From Dysgonomonas sp. BGC7 (GTDB lineage Bacteria; Bacteroidota; Bacteroidia; Bacteroidales; Dysgonomonadaceae), in assembly GCF_001261735.1 (NCBI RefSeq), contig NZ_CVRP01000007.1:511711-575710 (forward strand): a stretch of DNA of 64,000 bases, read 5' to 3'. Made by a program: the position numbers and the translations under genes. Below are positions 26,266-36,400 of this stretch, one piece after another; within the stretch, counting starts at the first letter, position 1, and the number at the start of each line of letters is the position of its first letter. Below the pieces are notes generated by a model. The model saw nothing but the letters and a program-made list of their open reading frames with translations, was not told the origin of the DNA and did not search any database.

Positions 26266-27207
26266 ATGAAAAATTTTAAATATATGAAATTATTACTGCT
26301 AAGTTTAGCATTTATATATAGCAATTTCGGCTGTAGCGATAATGAATACAGTTTCGACTACAAGGCTGAACCCAAAACCGAGATTGGAATAAAGCTGGTA
26401 GAAGGTACAAATCTTTTTGCTCAGATATATACAGATTCTACTTATACCGTGACAGATGGAGTGAAAGCTACCGAAATACACTATCTATCACAAAAAGGAT
26501 TAGCTATGAAAATATTTATATTCGAAGTTGATCTTAAAAATCCAGATATTCTTATTGAAGCATCTTCTCCTAAAGATAAGCCTATTTATGCGATGCAGCA
26601 GATGACCAAACAAGCTACTTTTGTAGATAAAGAGGGGCATAAAGTTTGGGCAGGTGTTAATGCCGATTTTTATAATATGTCTACAGGTGAGCCGCGTGGC
26701 GTTTTCTATAAAAAGGGTACAGCTATAAGAACTAAGTTCGATAGTGGAACACGTAGCTTTTTTGCTATAATGAAAGATAAAAAAGCCTTGGTGGCTACAA
26801 GTGCAGAATATACCGATATAGCAGCTACAGGGGATATAGTAGAAGCAGTAGGAGGGAGTGTTACTCTTGTCAGTCAGGGCAACGTAGTAAAACATGCTGA
26901 TACTACTATCGAACCACGGACTTGTATTGGTATCTCTAAAGACGGTACAAAAATATATATACTAGCCGTAGATGGGCGTAATTTCTGGTATTCCAATGGA
27001 ATGGGCTTTGAGGAACTGGGCGAATGTATGCAAGCTATGGGTGCATATAATTCCATTAATCTTGATGGCGGAGGATCTACAACTTTCTTTGTACGTAGTA
27101 CATCCGGATTTGAAGATAACCGTTTTCAGATAAGAAATTGGCCTACTGATAATGGTGGGCAAGAACGTTCTGTGGCAAACGGATTATTGATTATTTCAAA
27201 AAAGTAA
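26266..27207 (+). CDS. Phosphodiester glycosidase family lipoprotein (NAGPA/DUF2233-like)
   Basis: 313 residues from ATG 26266; a TTG three codons earlier is unlikely. The N-terminus has a lipobox ending FGC. The domain is that of the uncovering enzyme NAGPA: GVNADFYN (about 126-133), PRTCIGISKDG, and the hallmark NLDGGGSTTFF (about 265-275). In animals this fold removes GlcNAc from a GlcNAc-1-phospho-6-mannose diester. Bacterial homologues are thought to cut sugar phosphodiesters. Being lipid-anchored beside SusCD suggests action on a phosphodiester-containing glycan at the cell surface. Substrate inferred, not shown. Confidence 0.85.
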   Translation: MKNFKYMKLLLLSLAFIYSNFGCSDNEYSFDYKAEPKTEIGIKLVEGTNLFAQIYTDSTYTVTDGVKATEIHYLSQKGLAMKIFIFEVDLKNPDILIEASSPKDKPIYAMQQMTKQATFVDKEGHKVWAGVNADFYNMSTGEPRGVFYKKGTAIRTKFDSGTRSFFAIMKDKKALVATSAEYTDIAATGDIVEAVGGSVTLVSQGNVVKHADTTIEPRTCIGISKDGTKIYILAVDGRNFWYSNGMGFEELGECMQAMGAYNSINLDGGGSTTFFVRSTSGFEDNRFQIRNWPTDNGGQERSVANGLLIISKK

Positions 27208-27225
27208 TGCTAAAAATGAGTTCTT

Positions 27226-29001
27226 ATGACTAAAGTATCAAAATATATAAATTTTATATTTCTCGGAATACTATTAGCTTGTTTTGCATCATGTTCCGAT
27301 GATGAAGGGCTTGGTAGTTTTACCCCGAAAATTCCGGAGTTTTCTTTCGATAAAACAATGGTTAATGCAACTAAAGATGGAGGTGATTATAGTGTAAATG
27401 TAATATCGAATCTACCTTGGAGAGCAAAATCGAATGCCGATTGGATTTCCTTTAAAAGTGAAAATGGGCTGGGTGACGGTAAATTTGAATTTACAGTAAC
27501 CCGCAATCGTACAATTCAGGAGCGTTCTGCTGATATTGTTGTATGGGTTACAGATGAGGAATTAAAGACCATAAAAGTAATACAGGCACCTAGTGAAGCT
27601 AGTGACTTAGTTGTACACTATTACGTGAAAGCGGATGGTGATGCAGCCAACGATGGACTTTCCTGGAGTACACCTGTTACTCTCGAAAAGGCAATGGATG
27701 AAATGGTCGATGGCGACTTCTTGCATATTGCAGCAGGAACTTATAAGCCTACTCGTATCTTGTCGGGCGGAAGTACCAGTAATGCGGGTGATATAACTTT
27801 CGAAATACATAGTAATGTTACACTTATTGGAGGATATCCTGCTGATGCAGCAGAAGGAGCTGTGTCAGATCCATCTGTGAATAAAACAATATTGAGTGGG
27901 TTGCACAATAGTGGACAGGCATTTCATACGGTTGCAGTGTCTGCTCCTATAGCCACAGGAAAGAAAGTATTGCTTAAAGGTCTTTTAATAAAGAACGGAA
28001 AAGCAGCGGCAAGCGGTACCGGTAGCATAAGTATAAATGGGGTTCCGTTTTATCGCTTCTATGGTGGAGGACTCGTTTCCGGCAAATCATTAGTCGAAGT
28101 TGTAGATTGCGAAGTCTCTGATAATATTTCAGGACTACATGCCGGAGGAGTTTATATTGCCGGAGGCGGAACTGTCAAGTTCGAAAACACTGTAATAAAG
28201 AATAACGTAGCGACTACTAATTCGTCTAATTGTGGAGGTGTATTTATTGATGGTTCTACAGTCTTTTTCAATAATTGTTCTGTAGTAAGTAATTCTTGTA
28301 CAGGTGTAGGAGCAGGTATTTATGCTTTCAATAGTAGTACACCTACCTATACATATATTTATAATACTACTGTTGCTTATAATAATAATGATGCCAATGC
28401 TGCTAATCAGACTCGTAGAGGAGGAGGATTTTATGGACGTGAGAATTCGGTGACAGTAATAGTAAACTCCACCTTCTATGGAAATGAAGGCGGACATGGA
28501 GCCGGCATCAGTATCTACGGGGCATCGGGTAGTGCTGCTAAATTGGATATAATCAATTCTACAGTATCGGCAAACAAGGTTTATAATAATGGTGGAGGTA
28601 TTGAAGTTGCCAATGCTTTTGCTACAGTAAATTCTTATAATACTATTCTTTCAGGTAATACTGCCGGAGGAACAGGTAATGATTTATTTGGTACAGCTAA
28701 GTTTTATAATAGTATAAATGCTAATAAAATTTATAATGTAGATGGAAATGACGTTAGTGGGCTTACTTTTGATCATACTACAATGCTGGGAGCCTTGAGT
28801 AATAATGGAGGAAAAACAGAAACTTGTGCTTTGTTAGGAGGATCTGCCAATCCGGCAACGACTCAGGGTATGACCTCCGGTGCATTAGAGGCTTTGGGTA
28901 CAAACTATTCGCCTGCTATTGGTGCAGATGTTATAACAAAAGATCAGACAGGTAAATCCCGTATTGGAAAAACAGTTATTGGGGCGGTGGTTCCTAATTG
29001 A
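27226..29001 (+). CDS. BACON domain / right-handed beta-helix surface lipoprotein
   Basis: 591 residues, lipobox FASC near residue 23. A BACON-type all-beta domain spans about 45-120 (GGDYSVNVISNLPWRA is the usual start). It is followed by YYVKADGDAANDGLSW (about 130), the entry to a parallel beta-helix running to about 530 with many G-G-x-Y/F turns and N ladders. The C-terminal part resembles a choice-of-anchor-Q domain. Such proteins bind or cut polysaccharides; no catalytic residues of a known lyase or hydrolase are evident, so a carbohydrate-binding role is as likely. It follows the glycosidase gene by 18 bp. Confidence 0.8.
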   Translation: MTKVSKYINFIFLGILLACFASCSDDEGLGSFTPKIPEFSFDKTMVNATKDGGDYSVNVISNLPWRAKSNADWISFKSENGLGDGKFEFTVTRNRTIQERSADIVVWVTDEELKTIKVIQAPSEASDLVVHYYVKADGDAANDGLSWSTPVTLEKAMDEMVDGDFLHIAAGTYKPTRILSGGSTSNAGDITFEIHSNVTLIGGYPADAAEGAVSDPSVNKTILSGLHNSGQAFHTVAVSAPIATGKKVLLKGLLIKNGKAAASGTGSISINGVPFYRFYGGGLVSGKSLVEVVDCEVSDNISGLHAGGVYIAGGGTVKFENTVIKNNVATTNSSNCGGVFIDGSTVFFNNCSVVSNSCTGVGAGIYAFNSSTPTYTYIYNTTVAYNNNDANAANQTRRGGGFYGRENSVTVIVNSTFYGNEGGHGAGISIYGASGSAAKLDIINSTVSANKVYNNGGGIEVANAFATVNSYNTILSGNTAGGTGNDLFGTAKFYNSINANKIYNVDGNDVSGLTFDHTTMLGALSNNGGKTETCALLGGSANPATTQGMTSGALEALGTNYSPAIGADVITKDQTGKSRIGKTVIGAVVPN

Positions 29002-29021
29002 TTAAATGCAGTCTTTGAATT

Positions 29022-29084
29022 GTGAGGTAGTTTTGAAAATAATTAAGGTTTCTTTTCTAAGAATTTTATTTCAGACTGCCTCAC
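29022..29084 (+). other. Long imperfect hairpin between PUL genes
   Basis: A 10-bp stem with one T-G pair (29022-29031 with 29075-29084) is followed inward by further A-T pairs around an AT-rich loop. There is no T run, so it may be a 3'-end stabiliser or processing signal rather than a terminator. It lies just upstream of a -7 box. Confidence 0.4.
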
Positions 29085-29091
29085 ATATTCT

Positions 29092-29099
29092 TATCTTTG
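29092..29099 (+). promoter_or_regulatory. Putative internal promoter -7 box of the PUL
   Basis: TATCTTTG matches TAnnTTTG, 59 bp before the SGNH hydrolase start. It could give the SGNH-phosphatase pair its own transcript. No clear -33 box. Confidence 0.4.
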
Positions 29100-29158
29100 A
29101 TGATGAAAAAGAGCTCTGAAATATAAGCTGACATATCTATACCTAAATCTTAGAATTA

Positions 29159-30244
29159 ATGAAAACAATTTTGTTAAAAAGACAACTGTTTATCTGTGTA
29201 CTATTATTTTCTACATGCTTTTCCTTATTTGCTCAGGATATTGTATATACTGATGCTACAAATCTAAACCTTATAGGAAAAGCGAACTCTATACCTCACT
29301 ATTATCATAGGGTGGATACAGCCAAATACAATGATATGCCGTTGAATGTGAAAAAGCTATTTACTAACTCTGCGGGATTAGCAATTACTTTCAAAACCAA
29401 TAGTAATATAATTACAGCCCGATGGTCTACTGTCAGTTCCAAAACGGGTAGTAATATGACAGCTATAGCTAATAAAGGGCTTGATCTCTACATAAAGCGT
29501 GATGGTAAATGGATCTTTGCAGGGGTGGGACGCCCTACAGAGAATTTTACTACAGCCAAGATTGTAGAAAATATGCAAGATGGAGAAAAAGAATGTTTGT
29601 TGTATCTGCCATTATACGATGAAGTGAAAAATTTAGAAATAGGGGTTGCTAAAGGAAGTATTATAGAATCATTAGAGAGTCCTTTTAGGAAAAAGGTTGT
29701 GATATATGGTTCCAGCATTTTGCAAGGAGCATCTGCTTGTAGGCCGGGCATGGCATACCCTGCTCGTATGGCTAGAAAAACAGGTGTGAACTTTATTAAT
29801 CTGGGATTAAGTGGAAACGGGAGAATGGAAGCTTCTGTAACTAATATGATTGCAGATATTGAAGCAGAAGCTTATATTCTCGATTGTGCTCCTAATCCAA
29901 GTCCAGAAGAAATTACTCAACGTACCGGATATTTAGTAAATACTATACGGAAACATCATCCTAAAGCTCCCATTGTTATGATTCAGAGCGTGGTTCGCGA
30001 AAGTGGTAACTTCGATATGAAAGTAAAAGAAAGGGTTGCTGCTCAAAACAGAAACTTTAAAATAGAATTTGAGAAATTGAAGTCAGCGGGAGTCGATGAT
30101 CTTTATTATATCGAAGGAGATCTTTTAGGTTCTGATCATGAGGGAACTACAGATGGTATCCATCCTAATGATATAGGATTCGATCGGATGCTTAATATAA
30201 TAGAGCCGATAGTGATCGATATTCTTAATAAATATGGCATTTAA
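29159..30244 (+). CDS. Secreted SGNH/GDSL-family hydrolase
   Basis: 361 residues with a signal peptide (to about FAQ-25). An N-terminal beta domain (about 30-170, SGNH_hydro_N-like) precedes the SGNH catalytic domain. The nucleophile is S186 in YGSSILQG, the Asn block is at GLSGNGR, and the Asp/His pair is in DGIHPND near the C-terminus. Members of this arrangement remove acyl groups (often acetyl) from sugars, so a de-esterase in glycan breakdown is likely. It is followed by the alkaline phosphatase after 30 bp. Confidence 0.85.
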   Translation: MKTILLKRQLFICVLLFSTCFSLFAQDIVYTDATNLNLIGKANSIPHYYHRVDTAKYNDMPLNVKKLFTNSAGLAITFKTNSNIITARWSTVSSKTGSNMTAIANKGLDLYIKRDGKWIFAGVGRPTENFTTAKIVENMQDGEKECLLYLPLYDEVKNLEIGVAKGSIIESLESPFRKKVVIYGSSILQGASACRPGMAYPARMARKTGVNFINLGLSGNGRMEASVTNMIADIEAEAYILDCAPNPSPEEITQRTGYLVNTIRKHHPKAPIVMIQSVVRESGNFDMKVKERVAAQNRNFKIEFEKLKSAGVDDLYYIEGDLLGSDHEGTTDGIHPNDIGFDRMLNIIEPIVIDILNKYGI

Positions 30245-30274
30245 GTTTTATGTCTTTTTAAATTAAATATAATA

Positions 30275-31927
30275 ATGAAAAAACAGTATTTGTATTTTAT
30301 CCTGTTGTTTCTTGTCATTTGTGGAGGAAGCTCTGCACAGCAACGGTATAAGAGACCTGTGAGGCCTGTGAAAAATGTTATTCTGATGATTCCTGACGGT
30401 ACATCTACGAGTGTATTGTCTATTGCCCGTTGGTATCAACGTTATAATAACGGAGCTCATAATTTGAATTTGGATCCTTATTTGTGTGGATTGGTGAAAA
30501 CATATTCATCTAACTCTCCTATACCTGATTCTGCTCCGGCTATGTCTGCATACACTACCGGAGTGCCGGCTCAAAAAGGAAATGTGGCTATTTATCCTCT
30601 AGTAGATGTTAAGCAAGATATAGATCCGATAGATCCGACAATGGCTTATCAACCTTTAGTTACAGTCCTGGAGGCTGCAAAATTTGAAAAGAACAAAGCA
30701 ACAGGAGTGGTTGTTACCACCGATTTTTGTCATGCTACCCCCGCTGCATGTGCTTCACATTACTATAACAGGGGGGCATATGAATATTTAGGACCTCAAA
30801 TGGCTTATAATAATCTGGATGTGGTGTTTGGAGGAGGTTATTCTGCGGTAACAGACGATATGAAACAATATTTTAAACAAACGAATACTAAATATTTTCA
30901 AGAGGATCTGGATGCTTTCCGTAATTTTTCGGGAAACGAAAAGGTTTGGTCTTTGTTTAGCTCACGTAATATCGCTTATGATATAGATCGTAATGACGCA
31001 GCAGAACCTTCTTTGGCTGAGATGACGAAAAAAGCATTGGAGAGGCTCGATAAAGAAGATCGAGGATTCTTCCTTATGGTAGAAGGAAGTCGGGTGGATA
31101 TGGCTGCTCATGCTACCGACCCTGTCGGTATTATTACTGAGTTCATTGCTTTTGACAAGGCTGTAGGAGAAGCTATTGACTATGCTAAAAAGAATGGAGA
31201 AACGGCAGTTGTTATTCTTCCCGATCATGGCAATAGTGGATTCAACTTCGGCGATAAAACTCTTAAAGCCTATTCGGAAAGAGGATTAGATGATTCTTTT
31301 GCCAGTGTTTCTAAATATAAAAGAACTTCGAAGGGTTTGGAGGATATTTTGTTGACTACTAAACCGGAAGATATTAAATCAGTATTCAAAGAATATACTG
31401 ATATCGACTTGTCAGAAGATGAAATAGATCTGCTAATGTCTTCAAAAAATTATAAAGTAGCAGACTATACTCAAGTGGGAAACACTGCCAATATGGTCTC
31501 GAGTATCGCTAAAATTATGACTTCTCATACTCATTTCGCTTTCATTAGTGGAAATCATACAGGAGAAGATGTTTTCCTTGCTGCTTATCATCCTCAAGGA
31601 GATATTCCTGTAGGGTTAAATACAAATATCGAGGTTAATCAATATTTATGCGATCTGCTAGGTTTACAGCATACACTTCTGGAACATACTCAAAAAGTGT
31701 TTGTAAAACATTCAGATGTATTTAAAGGATATCAATATACAATAGATAATAATCCGAAGAATCCTACCCTTACAGTGAAGAAAGGAAAATCCACATTAGT
31801 TATACCTGCATTCAAATCTGTAGGGTATCTTAATGATGAACCTTTCAATATTGGGTCGGTTACAGTCTATATTGATAAAAATAATACATTCTATTTGCCT
31901 GCTAATATTGTAGATAAGATACAATAA
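30275..31927 (+). CDS. Secreted alkaline phosphatase
   Basis: 550 residues with a signal peptide ending near SSAQ (22). The metal-binding entry VILMIPDGT is at 35-43, and the nucleophile is S86 in PDSAPAMSAYTTG. A second metal block is EGSRVDMAAHATD, and later ones are PDHGNSG and HTGEDV. It removes phosphate monoesters in the periplasm. In this locus it would naturally act on phosphate exposed by the phosphodiester glycosidase. The C-terminal 70 residues form an extra beta segment of unknown role. Confidence 0.9.
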   Translation: MKKQYLYFILLFLVICGGSSAQQRYKRPVRPVKNVILMIPDGTSTSVLSIARWYQRYNNGAHNLNLDPYLCGLVKTYSSNSPIPDSAPAMSAYTTGVPAQKGNVAIYPLVDVKQDIDPIDPTMAYQPLVTVLEAAKFEKNKATGVVVTTDFCHATPAACASHYYNRGAYEYLGPQMAYNNLDVVFGGGYSAVTDDMKQYFKQTNTKYFQEDLDAFRNFSGNEKVWSLFSSRNIAYDIDRNDAAEPSLAEMTKKALERLDKEDRGFFLMVEGSRVDMAAHATDPVGIITEFIAFDKAVGEAIDYAKKNGETAVVILPDHGNSGFNFGDKTLKAYSERGLDDSFASVSKYKRTSKGLEDILLTTKPEDIKSVFKEYTDIDLSEDEIDLLMSSKNYKVADYTQVGNTANMVSSIAKIMTSHTHFAFISGNHTGEDVFLAAYHPQGDIPVGLNTNIEVNQYLCDLLGLQHTLLEHTQKVFVKHSDVFKGYQYTIDNNPKNPTLTVKKGKSTLVIPAFKSVGYLNDEPFNIGSVTVYIDKNNTFYLPANIVDKIQ

Positions 31928-31944
31928 AATATTGTAAATATCTT

Positions 31945-31978
31945 AAGAGCCGTAGAGAGATTCTACGGCTCTTTTTTG
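31945..31978 (+). terminator. Terminator after the alkaline phosphatase gene
   Basis: A perfect 12-bp stem (AAGAGCCGTAGA with its complement, 31945-31956 and 31962-31973), a 5-nt loop and a T run. It splits the accessory locus into two transcription units. Confidence 0.9.
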
Positions 31979-32186
31979 TTATAAATGTTAATTATGATAT
32001 AGTCGAAATAGGTATGGCTTCTACGGTGAATATTTAACATTTAGTGCGGTGTATTTATATGGCATAAAGCTCTGATCTTCCATCTTTTTTTATTAATTTC
32101 GAGACCTAAAGTAGAAGTACCAATGAAATTAACATTTGAGGAATAGTTGTCTCCAGATAACTTCCCTCAGAATATAGAATCTAATT

Positions 32187-33446
32187 ATGACAAAAACAAA
32201 CCGAAGGGATTTCCTGAAAACTTTAGGATGCTTAACAGCTCTTACTATTGTACCTCGTCATGTACTAGGTAATGGATATTTGGCTCCCAGCGACCAACTG
32301 ACCAAAGGAATTATTGGAACAGGAGGTATGGGACGTGGACACTTAAACTATGGAGGCACGCGTCTCGTCGCAGTTTGCGATGTGGACAAGAAGCACTTAG
32401 AATTGGGGATGAATCTTGTGAAGGATAAAATCGCAGGTTATCATGATTTCCGAGATCTTATTCTGGATAAAAATGTGGATATTGTACATATAGCGACCCC
32501 TCCTCATTGGCATGGTATTATGTCGGTTGAAGCAGCCAAAGCAGGAAAAGATATTTGGTGCGAAAAGCCAATGACACGGACTATCGGAGAAGGTAAACGT
32601 GTAATGGAAGCTGTGAAGCAATATGGCAATATGTTTCGTCTTAATACCTGGTTTCGTTTCAAAGATAATTTCTATGGATTAGGTACTCCTGTAAAACCTC
32701 TTAAGAAGCTTGTGCAAAGCGGTATGTTAGGTTGGCCTTTGAAAGTAACTATCAGTCAGCATACTGGTTTCAACTGGAAGTTCTTCTGGGTAGGAAAAGA
32801 ATATCTGGCACCTGAGCCTGTTCCGGCAGAATTAGATTATGATATGTGGTTAGGGCCAGCTCCTTATAAGCCATATAATTCTCACCGTGTACATTCCACC
32901 TTTCGTGGCTATTGGGATTATGATGGTGGTGGATTAGGCGATATGGGGCAGCACTATATAGACCCTGTTCAATATATATTAGGTAAAGATAATATAAGCC
33001 CCGTAAAAGTAGAAGTGGATGCTCCACAACAGCATCCCGATGCTATCGGAACTTGGCGTTCTATAACCTTTACTTACGATGATGGTTGTCAGATTGTGCT
33101 TTGGGGTGAAGATTATGGAGACTCTAATACTCCATATATATCAGGTCCAAAAGGTAATGTATACAAAAACTTTGTATGCGATATCCCCGATTGGGAAAAG
33201 AAGCTAGCCGATTATCCTGAGCCGGAACCTCAAATGACCGATTTTATAGAAAGTGTAAAAACCCGTAGGCCATTTGCTCTTAACGAACAAAATGGATTCC
33301 GTTCGTCTACAATCGTAAATATGGGTATTGTAGCCTTACGACTGAATAGAACATTGCATTTTGATCCAATAAAGCTCGAATTTATTAATGACGAGGCAGC
33401 TAATCGTTTGTTGGATCAGCCGATGCGTTCACCTTGGAATATTTAA
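32187..33446 (+). CDS. Tat-exported Gfo/Idh/MocA family oxidoreductase
   Basis: 419 residues. The N-terminal NRRDFLKTLG is a twin-arginine signal, so the folded NAD(P)-loaded enzyme is sent to the periplasm. The Rossmann motif IGTGGMGRGH is at about 43-52, and the catalytic-domain entry CEKPMTRT at about 124-131. The family oxidises or reduces sugar hydroxyls; exported members often keep their cofactor bound and work on glycosides. Paired with a DUF1080 protein 20 bp downstream, the likely job is C3 oxidation of a glycoside. That is inference from the pairing. Confidence 0.88.
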   Translation: MTKTNRRDFLKTLGCLTALTIVPRHVLGNGYLAPSDQLTKGIIGTGGMGRGHLNYGGTRLVAVCDVDKKHLELGMNLVKDKIAGYHDFRDLILDKNVDIVHIATPPHWHGIMSVEAAKAGKDIWCEKPMTRTIGEGKRVMEAVKQYGNMFRLNTWFRFKDNFYGLGTPVKPLKKLVQSGMLGWPLKVTISQHTGFNWKFFWVGKEYLAPEPVPAELDYDMWLGPAPYKPYNSHRVHSTFRGYWDYDGGGLGDMGQHYIDPVQYILGKDNISPVKVEVDAPQQHPDAIGTWRSITFTYDDGCQIVLWGEDYGDSNTPYISGPKGNVYKNFVCDIPDWEKKLADYPEPEPQMTDFIESVKTRRPFALNEQNGFRSSTIVNMGIVALRLNRTLHFDPIKLEFINDEAANRLLDQPMRSPWNI

Positions 33447-33466
33447 TATAAAAACGAACACGAATA

Positions 33467-36400
33467 ATGAAAAAAATATATTTATTAGCAAGTATTATCC
33501 TATGTTCGGCAATGCTATTTGCACAAGCGCCGGCAAATCGTACTACGCAAACGATTGTAGCAGATGTACTTGCTCAAATGCCTGTACAGCAAGGTGCAAA
33601 ATATAACAACTTGATGAAAGACCTTAGCGGCACAGGAGAAGAAGGTGTCGTGCAATTGGTGAAAATGATGAACCCTCCGGGCAAAGGGTCAAATGCTTCG
33701 GTAGAATATGCCCTTAGTGGATTGTCTCATTATGTATCGGGTCTCACTGTCGATATGCCACGTCTGACAGTTGCTAACGCATATGTAAAGGCTCTTGATC
33801 TGGTAACGGATCGAGAAATAAAGGCCTTCATAATACGGCAATTAGAAATAATAGGAAAAGAAGAATCTGTTGCCAAATTAGCGTCATATCTTAACGATGA
33901 AGTTCTTAGTGGCCCTGCTGCTCGTGCTTTAGCTTCTATAAATACACCTGAAGGTGGTAAAGCTTTATTAGGAGCATTGGGAAAAGCAGGAAATAATAAA
34001 ACAAAGGAAGATATTATTTTAGCTATTGCCCATATGCAGCTCGCAGAAGGAGAAGCTCCTCTGAAATCGCTATTAGGAACAGGGGATGAGAAAATGCAAA
34101 AAACACTCCTTTATGCATTAAGTCGTGTTGGCTCAAAATCATCTTTACCAGAACTCGCTTTGTTAGCAGAAAAAGCAAATTTCGGAATGGAAAAAACAGG
34201 AGCGAACGAGGCTTATATAGCTTTACTAAAGCGTGTTCTGAAACAAGGTGATGTAAAAGAAGTGGAAAAAGCAGCAGCCGATCTTATGAAGAAAGCCTCT
34301 AAGGCTGGACAAACACAAAGCCGTGAAGCTGCACTGGAAGTCTTGATGGCAGCAAAGCCTGCTGAAGCGTCGAAGCTCTTAATGAATGCATTGAAAGACT
34401 CAGACAAAAATTATCGTAACGCAGCTTTGGCCTTTGCTTCACAATATGCAAACTTAGGTATGTATATTGAGTTGGCGAAGCTCGTACAGAAAGGAAAACC
34501 CGAAGTGAAAGAAGATATTCTCAACAGTATCCTTATTGATATAAGAGATACGGAAAAGAAGAAGATGATAGAAGAAATACGTTTGGTTGCAAAAGGTGAT
34601 GCAGCTGTTTCTTTTATACAAGTTATAGGTAATCTGTTGGATGAAAAACAAAAAGAGCCATTAGAAGTAAGATTGGCTGCTATGCGGGTATTATCTTCTA
34701 CAGGTGATGCACAGGCAGGTTTGGCTCTGATTGATCAACTTGCAAGTAACGATTCTAAGATAGTGACTCAGGCAAAAGAATCTTTAGCATCTTTTGGTAT
34801 GGGAATAACATCGGAGGTTGCAGCAGTAATACCTAAGGCTACTGATGCAGGAAAAATCGCAGCCTTAGAATTATTAGCCTTGCGTAAGGCTAATAGCCAA
34901 ACGGCTGTAGTAATAGAGCAAATAAATACAGGATCGCCATCCGTGAAAGCTGCTGCTTATACAGCCTTAAGAGATGTTGTGTCACCGCAGAATATAAAAG
35001 AACTATATTCTATGCTGGAGAGTGCAGAACCTGCGAATATTGCACCAATACAAAAAGCTTTGACTAGCGCACTAAATATATATCCGCAGAATAAGCAGGC
35101 CGAAATCGTAGTGAATCAGATGGAGAAAGTAAATAATGGTAAAGAGTATCTGTATTATCCGGTATTGGCCGGAACAGGAGACCCTGCGGCATTAGCTATT
35201 ATCTCTGATAAATTTACAAGCGAAACAGGAGAAGCTAAAAATGCAGCTTTCCAAGCTCTTGTGGACTGGAAAGGCATAGAGGCAGCTGAAAAATTGTACG
35301 CTATAGCTAAAGACGCTTCTGCCTCCGACTATTCTAGCAAAGCATTAGATAGATATATACAACTTGCCTCATCTTCTCTTCTTACAGGAGAAAACCGTCG
35401 TATGCTACTTACTAATGCAATGGAGATAGCAAAGACTGATACTCAGAAAAATCAAATATTAAAGGAGCTTGGTAATACAGGTAGCTTCTTAGGAATGGCT
35501 CTTGCAGGACAATATCTCGCCTCGAAACCGGTACAACAGGCTGCGGCTAATGCTGTGATGACAATTGCACTGGCTAATAAGGACTTTACAGGGAATATTG
35601 TAGAAGATCTTTTGAAAAAGGTTTCTCAGGTATTGGATAATCCGGATGCAGACTATCAGAAACAAGCTATACAAAAACATCTGAATGAGTTGCCTAAAGA
35701 AGAAGGATATGCATCTATATTCAATGGTAAAGATCTTTCCGGATGGAAAGGACTGGTAGAGAATCCAATTGCTAGATCTAAAATGAAACCTGCAGACTTA
35801 GCTGCAAAACAGGCTGCTGCCGATCAGCTGGCTAAAACTCATTGGCTGGTTCAAAATGGAATTTTGGCCTTTGATGGTAAAGGGCATGATAACTTATGTA
35901 CTGTAAAACAATATGGAGATTTCGAAATGTTGGTTGATTGGAATCTTGATATAGCAGGACCTGAAGCAGATGCCGGAGTATATCTGAGAGGTACACCACA
36001 AGTTCAAATATGGGATACAGCCCGTGTGAAAGTAGGTGCTCAGGTAGGTTCCGGAGGATTATATAATAATCAGAAGAATGAGAGCAAACCGCTTGTAGTT
36101 GCAGATAATAAATTGGGGGAATGGAATACATTCTATATTAAGATGATTGGTGATCGCGTAACAGTGAAACTTAATGGAGTTCTGGTTGTAGATAATGTAA
36201 TTCTTGAAAATTACTGGGATCGTACTCAACCTATATTTCCTACAGAACAGATAGAATTGCAGGCTCATGGCAGTAAAGTCTATTACCGTAATATTTATGT
36301 AAAAGAACTGGAACGTCCTGAACCTTTCGAATTGTCTGCACAAGAAAAAAAAGATGGTTATAAGGTATTATTCGATGGTACAAATATGCACCAATGGACA

